Position numbers and translations under genes: made by a program. From NCBI GenBank assembly GCA_030533445.1, contig CM060081.1, forward strand, positions 38,963,611-39,027,610: a DNA stretch of 64,000 nucleotides, written 5' to 3'. This document shows, piece by piece, positions 23,101-35,300 of this stretch (position 1 is the first letter of the stretch; each line of letters starts with the position of its first letter). The DNA is from Cyprinodon diabolis. Its lineage: Eukaryota; Chordata; Actinopteri; Cyprinodontiformes; Cyprinodontidae. A model generated the notes under the pieces. The model searched no databases. It had not been told where the DNA came from and saw nothing but the letters and a program-made list of their open reading frames with translations.

Positions 23101-26100
23101 CACAGCTTCATGCAAAGCCTGCTTGGCCTTACCCTCATGGTGACCATGGTCAATGCGTCCTCCTGTCGAATTAATTTCCATTATACAAGGCAAGTACCAT
23201 ATGTCAAACGGATTCCATTTTTTTAATTTCACAATGAAAATGAATCTTTTCAAATGAAAATACTTTATTTTTTTAGGAGGTTTTCTGCTTTGCATTCATT
23301 GTAGATGTTTTAAACTATTTTTAACATATATAAGAAATTATGGTTGGTTTTATGATGGAAATTCAGTAATAGTTTTAAAAATCTTGCAGTCAAAACAAAA
23401 TATATATATTTTTCTTTTTGCATTTTAAACATGATTTTAAAATGATTTATACTTGCCATATGTAGGCTATAATGTTAACGGAAAAACTAACACACATGCT
23501 TTTGTACAGACTTTGCTAATGTAAGGTGTTAATATTTATACTCTTACTAAAGACAGACTTAAGCTATTTTTTAAAGACTTTGTCCTACTGACAAACAGTT
23601 TTTCAGGGTTACTCCCCATAATGTGCTACACAAAGCTAAATTAAAACAAGTGTTTCCCATTAATACAGATCCTAAGGAGGTCTTTTCCAGCCAGAAATTG
23701 AATAAGAGTGAGATATGATAAGCTAGGTGTGATGGTCATGCAGTGCTTTAAAGATTTTCTAAAACCTCTTTCCCACTGAAATTAGACGACTAAAACAGGT
23801 TTTTCAAACATGGGTCGACCTGCTAATAATCAGCATTTGGCTCCCTTTCCATTGGCCATAAAAACTGGGTCTGACCCCCCTGCTAGCAAGCTGTGTTGCC
23901 TCTATTTTCCTGGTTTAAACTGTTTTTTCAGCCAGTGGGAAACGGTATAAGTAAAAAGAGTGTAGGGAAGCTGTTGTAAAGGGAAAAGCTAAAACAAATT
24001 AAAAGAGATTCAAGTAAATGGTTAAAAAGGATGAACTGAAGAGAATCTGGTTGCAGCAATCTTAAAATCCCTCTGCTAGTCTATAAATAATTGAATGGAT
24101 CAGCAAGTCAATACATAACAGATTTGTTGTCAGTGTATCAACCTCCCAGACCACGCATGTCTTCTAGTTCCAGCCTAATCTGTACACCCAGAACTAGAAC
24201 CAAACATGGAGCAGCATTTAGTTCCTATTCTCCACTGATCCGGAAAAAAATCCCAGAAGACTGCAAAAGTGCTGAAAGCCTGAGTTCATTTAAGTCAAAG
24301 TTAGAAACCAATTTGTTTAGAGCTGCCTTTGACTGTTGAAGTTAAACTGTTAACTGAGGTAATATTAGCTTATGGTTGTGGTCCAAATGTTTTACACGTT
24401 TTTTTTTTAATCTTTGTTTGCTTTTAATCTGCTTTTATTTTTCTTCTATTTTATCATCAAATTCATAAAAAGCACTTTGAATTGTCCTTGTACTGAATTG
24501 TGCTATACAAATAAACTTTCCTTGCCTTAATTATCTTAAGGAGCCAGTAAAAAGAAAACATGAAACACTATTTCCATTTTCTAACAAATGCCTTCATTTA
24601 AGAAATCATTTCTGTCTTAATCTTTTTGTTCCTCTGATTGTCCCCAAGACTGCAATGACCATGAAGCTATAATAAAACTGTTCATTAAGTTACCAGTCAG
24701 CTACAGGTCAGCTACATTTATTCAAATTGAGCATTTTATTCACATCATTTACAGCAGTTAGATTTTAATTATTTTCTTTTTTTATAATCAAAGACTTTTC
24801 CTTTAAGCCGGCGAGATCACTCTTGGTTTGTTTTGGAACAAACCAAGAATCTAGGCAATATGTTTTGAGTCTTGCTTTCCAGAATGATCCTGGCTGCACT
24901 GATTTTGTGTGCTGATAAAGCTGAGTTAGAATATAAAACAATCCCAAAAGATTGGGAAGCATGTTGATCAAACTTGAATCATTTTAGTTACAATATAGTA
25001 ACGATAATTTTATTAACTAGCCTTTTGTTTTGTTCTGCATCAATTTTTTATAGCTCCAGTATCTTGTTTTGAATTCCTATACTTTTAATGAACTCATCTG
25101 GCAATACAGCTTTTAAAAGATTGAAAGTTAGAATTCTAAGTGAAGAAGACTTTTTACCCAGAAACTAGTGTTTATGTGTTCCATATGCAACGCAATCGAT
25201 CAGTTAAGTCATGTTAATATGCTCTATTCAATCACTTTAGGTGCTGTTAAACATCGCACACAGGAGTCGGGATGAAGTTTGGGTGTATCCAAGCTTGCAG
25301 CTGTGGTGGGATGCTATTGTTTCAGATATGACCACCGAGATGATGTCTGAGAATCTTTTGTGGAGTATTTTAACTCTGTATGACATTTCTAAAACAAAGA
25401 CATTTTCACCAGTGTACCAGAAAAAAAACTAATTTTGTTGGTAAAGAACCTGTGGAGAGCCAACATCTGCCTTTAATTTCCTTTCTCTTTGATATATTAC
25501 ACCCTATGCATTTCTAAACCATGAAAGCAGTTGTAGAAACATTGTGTTTGTTCAAAAATATATTTGAACCACATAAACAACAAAGGGAAACATTTACAGC
25601 ACATTTTTTGGAGATTTACAAACATGTTTGAGAACATAAACAGGAGGAGGATGCATCATCCTCTCATGTCCCTTGTCAACTTTTAGGTCTGCTTCTCTGA
25701 AGTAGACTACTGTAACACTGGATATAATCATTCTTCAGTTTAACTAAAAGACTAAAAGGACTTTTAGTGTTGTATGGCACTGTGTAAGGATGATGCGTCT
25801 TTAATAATTTGCACTGTGCACAACTGCTCTTCTTGCCATTTCTACATCTGAACTTAGGAAGGTGCCCTGCGCATTTCCAAACCCTCTATTCTCACAGAGG
25901 GACGCTTTGATGGTTCACTGTCCCGAGAAAAAGGTCATCTGTGGTGCTACATATGCTTTACATTAAAAAGCATAAATCTAAACAAATTGACTTTATCAGA
26001 AGTTAAGTAAAAAAAATTTGCTACTACCACAGTATGTCCTACAAGAGCTTAAGAAGTAAGGAATGTAACGCAAAGCCAATATAATTTGCTCAAACACATA

Positions 26101-29100
26101 GATGAGTAGGCATAGCGACGTTTTTCCTAAAATTGCTTTGAAAACGTACATCTGTTCATAAAAATAATGAAGTTCTCTATAAACATTAAAATGACCACCA
26201 TTCCAGTCTGGGCCATCAGTGTACCAATAACAGATGGTGATACAATAACTACAACTAGGAGTGTGGGAAAAAAATCAATTTGGAGATATATCGTCATTTT
26301 CTTCTGCCCGATATAACATTGATCTTTCAGTTCCAAATATTGATTTAAAGAACATTTTTACCCAAAACAATGAGAAATTGTTGAAATATTGCAATATATA
26401 GTGATATTGTATATTGATATTGTTATGCCATATGCCAATATGCCACCAGTGCCCATATTTAATCTTAACATGATGACCAGAGAAGAGGATGCAATTTCAG
26501 CTCATAAGCAGCCGTAAGACCTCTGTAACCCCTCCCCCCGACTCCTTTTCAGCCAACTGCCTCCACTGGAACTCTCACAGAGGTTTGACTTGCCACCCCC
26601 CTCTGTGTTGAGGACAGTAAAGGGCTGGTTATACTCCCCTCAGCAGTGTTGCGCAGTGAGCTTGATGCAGACATTTTTGATTTATCCTCAATTTTGAAGC
26701 GTGGTCTGCACTTTTTATTCAGCTTTTTATTCAGCTCAACGATTTGCATTGTAAATTGGTCTGAAAATATTCCAATCTCTCTAAATTTGTGAAAAACTAA
26801 TTTGACTATATCCCAAATTCTTCCAGATAAACTTTGGTTTTCAAACATAAAATCCATCTTAGACTATAATGTGGTTTTCAACCATGTTTCCCCTTCCTCT
26901 TTGTACAGTTTAGTTTAGTTGAGTTTCACTAGTTTTAGATTAGAGTTTTAAACTGAATTATGTTTGACTTTGAGCTGAATGTTTTTGGTAATAAACTCAT
27001 ATTTTGAACAGTTTTGGTGAATATACTCCATTTATGTGCAGAATTAATAGTTTGAACATGATTTGAGCTCGAATCACTCTTTCATTTACTGTTCTAGCAC
27101 ACAGCTAGTAGGGCATGTGCTCATACACAATACATACAATGTACTATTACAGATAACCTTCCCCAATTCTCCTCAGCTTCTTTGGCCTGTTGTTGATTTG
27201 AATCTTCGACCAATAAAATTCTGTTTTTTCATCTGCTCTGCAGAAACAAAGCTTCTTTTTGTTTAATCGGTTCGCTAGGAAAAACTGTTATTCTGGGAAG
27301 CTGGATGTGAACTGGAGTTCCTGTTCTGGAAGCTCTTTTGTTTGGTCAAAATAGCCGCAAGTTGTTCCGAAAAACCTGTTTGGGAGCCTGAATGGCCTCT
27401 AAACCCCATTGGAAGAAAAGATGCATCGTCATAAGGCTTTAGGACCCGAGCTCAAGATGAAGAGTCACCCATCTCTCCCAAGAGTACGACGGTTGGACGG
27501 TTGGATGAGAGAGGTTTTTTTTTTTGTTGGTGTCTTTTTCATGCATTTTATGGTTGATGATGAGTAAACTTCAGTCTTGTATTTAATATGCTGTCTGAGT
27601 GGTGACATTTTTCAACAAATGCTATATCTTTGGAGTTCATTGTTCCTTTTTTGTTTTTCTTACCAACTTTAGGGTTAAAATGGGTGTTTAGAACTCTTCA
27701 TGATTAAAAAAATGTTGCATTTATGGTAAGATCTTCTAGTTAGATCTAAGCCTTCCAGACATAAAGATTAGTTCAGTACTTAGTCCCCTATTGGCAAAGT
27801 AACAGAACTAACCCATAATGCTAGTGCATATCACGAGACAGAAGCTTACCTTCCACAAGGAGGTAAAATCCATTGGGGTTCTTCTTTAGGATCTTGATGG
27901 CTACATCCACCATTTCTGTTAGTGAAGGATCAGTGTCACTGTTCCTCTCCAAATCGTAAGACATATCATTAGGTTCAAAAATACCTAAAGAAAAGGGTCA
28001 CAACGGTGCAAAGAAAGATCCTGTTACACAAAGATAATAGGCATACAGCCTCCTCATTCTCACTTTAAGAGTCTTATAATGAAAATTAGACTTACCCAGC
28101 AAGTAATCCACATTTCTAGGGTCCAGAGATAGGAGCTGATTCTTGTTCCATACATAATGGGCCTTCTGTGGAACAGTTATCGATTTAAAAATAGTACTTT
28201 TAACATTGAATTTATTTTAGAACTTCAAACAATGTGCTGTAACTGCACGGATTAGAAGGAAGCAAAAAAAAAAAAAAAACAAGAGGAAAAGAGATGAATA
28301 AAAGAAAAGTTTACCTTATCCTTCATTCTTGCTTTCCATTCTTCCACCAAGTTTCTTCCATCATTTCGTGTGCCGCTATGCTTTGCTTGATTCGGGTATT
28401 CTACATCTGACATGTTCTTGGGATACATATATTTCCTCCCACCACCCATAAGCACCTGATAGGTGGAAAGCTAGAATTAGATTTATGTCCTAATGTTTTA
28501 TCAAGGAATTGTGAAAGACAAAAAAAATGCACAAAATAAATGAAGGTCAGTATGTAAAAGGTAGATAGTCATTGAAGGCGTTCCAATATAAGATTTAGGG
28601 CAGGGGTCACCAACTTTTTTAAGGCTCAGTGCTACTTCAGGGCAACGGAGTCATAGGAGGGGACCAATACTGACCTATGAACTGGAGGGATCAGCTTTCC
28701 CCTAAACGTCATACATAATAAGCATATTTTTATTGTTTCTTTTATCTCCTAGTTTTCTTTATGATAATGTCATTTTTAAATCTCTACAAATGCTTAAAAA
28801 CTCTGTATGATTAAAATGAAGAAATGCTCTATAAATTATTAAAAAAAGAAGTGCAACAGAAAAAAAATGTCAATCTTAGCCCACTGATGAGTTGTGCTGT
28901 TTTCAGAAGATGCTGTAGCCACCCCCTGAGGCCCCTGAGGGCCTGTTGGTGCCCGTGGGCACTACGTTGGTGACCCCTGATTTAGTGTAATCCCACATCA
29001 GGCATTTTATTTTGCTACAAAGTCTACAATAATAAGTAAACTTGAAATGGTAACTCAGCAGTGAATTATGACATAACGTAATTAACCATTCATCCAATCA

Positions 29101-32100
29101 TACGGTGTCATAATTTATTCACATCCTCTAAACCACAACTTCTGTTATATTACCAATAATGACTTTACTATAAAAACAAGTTAAATGATTATTTATCTAG
29201 AATTAAAAACGTGTTGTACTGCAATGAGAAAATGGGGATAAATAAACGTGGCTGGAACTTTGACTCACATCGATGTTGGGAATGTTTTCAAAAAGTTGTC
29301 TGGCAATATCCTTGCAGCCGGACTGCAGGGCTTCAGGTGGCATCTCATTGTCGGAGTACCAATCTCTGTCTACACAGTGGGCGTAGGCAGCACTTGGAGT
29401 TGCGTGGGTAAGACGTGTTGTTGTCACAATTCCCACGGACTTTCCTGTAATGTGGACACAGAAGCAGCTCTATAAATCAGGGGTCAGTTGTTGAATAACC
29501 AACAGAATGACATGTCACAGTAAAGCTTTAACCAGACCAGTAATCTGTCCAGAATGTGCAATCAGAAGCAATGCACACAAGAACAGTGGAAGACCATGGT
29601 TTTTTTTTTCTTTTTATTAAAAGCAACAACAAAATCTCCTAATCTATCCATCATTTTAGACAGTTTTTGCATTGTTTCCTGAGTACTGATCAGATTTATA
29701 AATACATATTTGTTTCCTTTCTCCATACTTGCTTTTCTTAAGCTTTATTCCTATAGAGTTAGGAACTCTGAAGGTTACTTGCTGATCTAACAGTACCTTA
29801 GACAGCAAATCTGATAAGAGTGTGGACACAGAGAGACGTTTCAGCTGACTTTAATGATGAGTTGCACAGAAGTGGTAATAACATTACTAATCAATCAGGA
29901 AGTGTGGTGTTTGTGTCAGGAACACAGACGCAGTGCAAAATAGTACTACAACTGGAACTACAAAAATAAAACTGTGCACAAATAAACCTTTTCAGACAAT
30001 ATCTGTAGTGTTTTGTAAAATCAAATGTTCAAAAAGCAGACAGAGAAAAACCAAAATCAAGTATATTCCTCTTTTTTCAAACAGAAAAGATGGAATATCC
30101 CCCACTGATGTAAGGTCTGTCCAGAAGTGACTCTTGCCATTAACTTTATGTAACCCCTTTGTTGAATTGGGAATTACTTTTAATGAATAAACTTTGTTTA
30201 GGTCTAAAGCTCACTCACTGAATGAGGAATAATTGAAAAAGAATGACTACAGGGATTTTCTACAAAGAGTTTTCTGAAACAATTAGGTTAGTTAAGTGAG
30301 TATTTGTTTAAAAAAGAGAAATCCCAACATTAACATAACATATACAGCAATGGTTTGTTCCCACACCTTAGATCCTGAAATTGTAACTCAATTTAAACAG
30401 GTTGAAAAACAGCCAGTGTCATTGCAACTTTTGCATCTCCTTACTTGCATCCTTCGCCCATTTGAGGATGGAGGTGACCTCGTTGCCCTCTGTTGTGTTA
30501 CATTGGGAGCGGACCGCAGCTGCACTCACACCAACCGTGCCCTCGTTTGCTTTAACCCCACAGAGGAAGGCGGTGGCTGTGCCTGCGCTGTCCGGGACCT
30601 GCGCATTAGTGTTGTATGTCTGCAAAAACACACGTCAAAATGGTCGTATTGTCATTTTTAGTTATCATTAATAGCCTGATAGCATATTTATCATTGCTCA
30701 ATGTTGAATAAAAGAATTTGATTTTATAGAAATGTGAAAAATAGAATGTTTCATAATGTCCTTATAATGGAATCAATGAAGCTTTAAAAAACAAAGTAGC
30801 TTCAGACTAAGGTTGAAACAATGAATTGGATTCATTGTGGTAAAGTGATTAATGAAATAATCGCCAACTAGTTTAGTAAATGATTCATTGTTACTGTACT
30901 ATAGAGACTCTAAAAAATACATTTAGCTGACAGAGAAACCCAATAAATAAATAAATAAATTTCTAAAACGCCACAAAAACAAAACATTTCGCATTTAAGA
31001 TGAAAAGATTTTTTTTCCCATCAATATACTCTAATCGACAGATTGATCGATTAGCAAAACAATGATTAGTTGCAGCTCTATTTCAGAAAGGGGGAAACTT
31101 TCATTTCCACATAATAATGCACATTTAATCATAATGTTGATCTCTGAACAGAGCAACACTAATAATATAAAATTAATAATACAATCTTAACTGAATAAAA
31201 AAAATTACAAAGCTAATGTTATGAGTTCTTTAATTCTGCTAGTCTAGATTTGACTTTTAAACATCTCAGGCTTGCAGATATCAGTTTGAAATTTTCCCCA
31301 CAGCTTACACTCTTATCGTTCGCATGCTTTCTCCAAACAGCTCCCATGGTTATCAAACGAGAGATTTTGCTTAGTATGACTTAACTATTGGGGGAGAATG
31401 ATTTGTGGATGTTTTGTGATGATTATTCATGAGGGTTATCAGTATTATCAGTTTTATTCAAATGTGATTAAAAAATACACCATCTGTGCTCTTTTAAGCT
31501 GAAGTTATTGCACCAAGACAAGAGACTGAGGAGTTGGACTCAGAATGGGGGAGTGTTGCCTAGTGGGTTAGAGCAGTGCGCTTGTGCTCTAAAAAGGTTG
31601 CAAGTACGCAGTTCCATACCCATAGCCTGCACTCTGGGTCTCTGAGCAAGACCCTTAACCCCATACTGCTCCCTGGGCGCCACACAATGGCAGCCCACTG
31701 CTTCCTAAGGGGATGGGTTAAATGTAGAGTTAAATTTCTCCAATGTAAAATCAATGAAGTTAAATTATTCTTAAATTGTTATGGATGTTATGGTCGATTA
31801 TTTTATTATGTATCAGTATGATTAATTACTGCACATATCGACCCTTAAATTTTTACACACAGAATGTAAATGTTATTTTAAAAATCTGCTTTTAACTTTA
31901 ATGTTTTGTCTACGAAATGGGACCCAGTTTCTCTGAGACTACCTGTATATCTATTAAGTTTTAAAAAAAGCACAAAAAAAAGCATGTGTGGAAGCATATT
32001 TTTCCTTGGCCCCTTTGTGAGATGAAATATTTTGTGTGTCTTTTCTCTGCCTAAATAGGGGTGATTGTTAGAAGTCTTGTACCAGTCTGTATGCTGGAGT

Positions 32101-32280
32101 TAAGTTATCTTGGAAGTTAAGATTGGGGATTACCGAAAGCAGTTACCTCCCTACTCTAGATAAGGTTGTGTATGTATGTATGTATGTATGTATGTATGTA
32201 TGTATGTATGTATGTATGTATGTATGTATGTATGTATGTATGTATGTATGTATGTATGTGTGTTTGTGCGTGTGTGTGGT

Positions 32281-32311
<31 letters not shown>

Positions 32312-35300
32312 GTTTGTGCGTGTGTGTGGTTGTGTGTGTGTGTATGTATGTATGTATGTATGTATGTATGTATGTATGTATGTATGTATGTATGTATGTA
32401 CTGAGCTTTGCCCAGTCAGAGCTCTATCTCTATGTCTGAGGACGTTGAATAAATCTGTATTTTTGCAAAAATTCGTTCCAAAGTCCACACATGTGAAGTA
32501 TTTTCAATTTTTAATCCTAATTAAACAAACATGGGACCAAAGTAGAACACTATAAAGGTGCAGTAGTAAAGCATTTCACTTATTTTCACTTATTGCATTC
32601 ACCATTAAGAAGGTTTTCAGAGAACTAAGAGGTTGTGTTTAACAGAGGAAAAAACTTCCTTATCTAAATGAAATAAAGCACAAACCGTAATTACAGCTGC
32701 CTGAACTTGCAAGGCATGCAGTGTAGTCTTTAATAGTGTGGCACAACTTGAAAAGATTTAAGATCTGTTTTTTTTTAAAGATTTTATTAATATATAAATA
32801 CACTGCAATATATATATATATTTACCTTTTTAGGAATAACGTCTGGTCATTTAGGTTAAGTATAAGGGAACCATTTGCTACAATGTCAGTAAGAAATCTA
32901 AAAAGCTGCTAACAAGTTTTTAAAAAAAACACCCAAAAAACAGGGTATTCTGATAATTGTGCACATCATGTGACTGTGTTTAGCTTTAGATGCCAATCTG
33001 TTATTGGCTGCAGCTTCCTTGTTTACAGAGTTGAGGGGGGAAAGGAGAAGGTAATTGTTAAGCCTTTAAATATAGAAAAATAAAAAAAATATGGTGGCTA
33101 TACTTTTGCTGCCTTCTGTTTTACCTTTGCTATGTTTATCCACTAAGATCAATTTAGTGTACATTGTTACATGATATTCTGACCTTGGCCAAAGAAACGA
33201 AAGGGAACTTGTCCATCTCCAGCTGGGTCTCTTCTCCGGTCTTTCCGTTCAGCTGACCCTTCAGTATTCGAGCTGCCGTCACCGTGGGAACGCCCATCCC
33301 TGAACACCAAGAGCAGGTTGACTTTAAAATCTGAGGTTTCAGGTTCCTAAACTTTCAAGCTTTTCAATCTTTGTTTAATCCCTCTCTCTTTCTAATTATG
33401 TTTTTGGAGCAAGTCAATTTCTTGTTTTTCTATTTTCTAACCTGAATGCTGGAAATAAACTGTTTAAATTATGTTAAAGTTAACGAGTTATTTGACAATA
33501 CTGGTTAAGCATATTTCAGTTAAACAACTATTCCCATCGTCTCTGGTATGGGGTGGGCTAATGTGACCATGAATGCACCAATAAGCAAGAATGCCATGTT
33601 GTGAATAAAGGGGAGAGAGGCAGCAGAGGCCCGATGAAGGATGAACCGGAGAGCATCCCAACATAAACAGAAGCTCAGCTATTTGATCGCAGCACAGATT
33701 TGCTTGCTGCAATTCATTCACCTCATATGAACCTCTCCTTGTGGAAAAAAATCTCCCTCAGCTTCCAATGCTAAGCCTTTAAATATTTCCTTCCCTTAAT
33801 AAAAGTTAATAACACATTTTATCCTTCAAACTTCCATCTAGAGTTTATAAAAACTGTGTTCATCTTTCTAGGAATAAAACCACCTCCAGGGTTTTCTAAC
33901 ATTCAACCATCTGTGGGAAACTTTCGCCAGCAAACTGACTTTTTGCTGCTGCAAACAACAGAATTTCCCCATTGTGGGACGATAAAGGGATTTTCTATTC
34001 TATTCTAACTTTTCTTAATCAATAAAGATGTTACACTACGATGATGGCTTACCATCTCCGAGGAAGAGGATCAGATTCTTCGCTTTGTTTATGTTAAGAC
34101 TTTGCAGCTTCAAGGCGTTCTTCAGCGTCTGCTGAGCCCAGTTGTTCCAGTACTTTGGATCTTTCTCCTGTTCTGGATCATAAAGAAACAATTACAGATG
34201 TTGGTTATTCTGGAAAAATAATGCAGAGATCTTTTAACTGTAATATGAGTTTCTATTCACTTTATTTAAGCTGCTCAAAAATCCAAATGTCCAGCAATTA
34301 TTTAACTGAATTTTAATCTAATATGAAAGAAAGCCAATTATGGATCACATGCCATTTAAACATTTAAAACCATATAGGAAACCAGACTTTCTTGTACTTA
34401 TTATAGCCTAAACATTAAAATAATTTAGGGTAGAACTGCATCACTCAATACCAGAGAATCAACTTAAGCCACCTGAGCCGCCTTTTGGTCAATAGGAAAA
34501 ATGTGCTTTAGAACAGTGTCTCCCAACCGGGGATACTTGTATATCTAGTGGTCCACAAGTGCATTGCAAGGGGAACATGAAAATATTATATTTCTTAGTT
34601 AGTAAAATAGAATGGGGCTGGGATCGGTTTTGTTTTTTGTGGATCGAATTGAAAAATAAAACATGCTTTTTTTTCAACCAAAAATGTAGTTTTTTTCTTT
34701 ATGTTTGAGTTCACCTTCAGCTATGACACACATCCAAACCAAGCAGAGGAACAGACTGGATGTAGAGAACAGCCGGGGATCATCTGTTTTTAGCACGGAG
34801 CTATCAGAGCTCATCAAAGTAGCTCAGGTGTCTTGATGAAAACAAACTAAAACTAATTAAATCAGTCTGAATATAATTTTTGCCCTGCATTTGTCTCTCA
34901 GTTCAAAAAGTGTAAATGTGATTATAATGGAGGAGGAGCTCCAGATTTAAAATACAGGTCTATATTATGATTTAATTTTGTATTATTACGATTCCTTACT
35001 AACTTCCAGGCAACATATGTATGTTGTTTTTTTTTATTTCAGATGGAAAGACTACAATGAGAATTAAATGCTCAAATAAAAAGATTAAGTAAAATAGTCT
35101 TTATTTTATATATTCTGTTATTGTATATTCCACTTGTGAACAATAATCACTGCTTTTGACTGAGAGGGGGACTCATGGTACGAAAAAATGTCCAAAGGGG
35201 TACACAAATCAGAAAATGTTGGAAAACGCTGCTTTAGAGAATAGCCATGTTGGAACTAAGATTATCATTGAACTCCGAAGTATCTATTTTGAAAACACTC

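Noticed and set aside
25241..25432. 63-codon frame with a weak piggyBac-like look ([15 protein letters not shown])
   Set aside because: The resemblance is too loose, no terminal repeats or TTAA flanks were found, and no other piggyBac segment is nearby.
30296..30671. Two plus-strand frames of 89 and 121 codons
   Set aside because: They are antisense to alpl exon 5; composition follows from the exon.
32123..32555. Several long open frames of Tyr/Val/Cys/Met or Thr/His repeats
   Set aside because: They are translations of the TATG/TG microsatellite in all frames.
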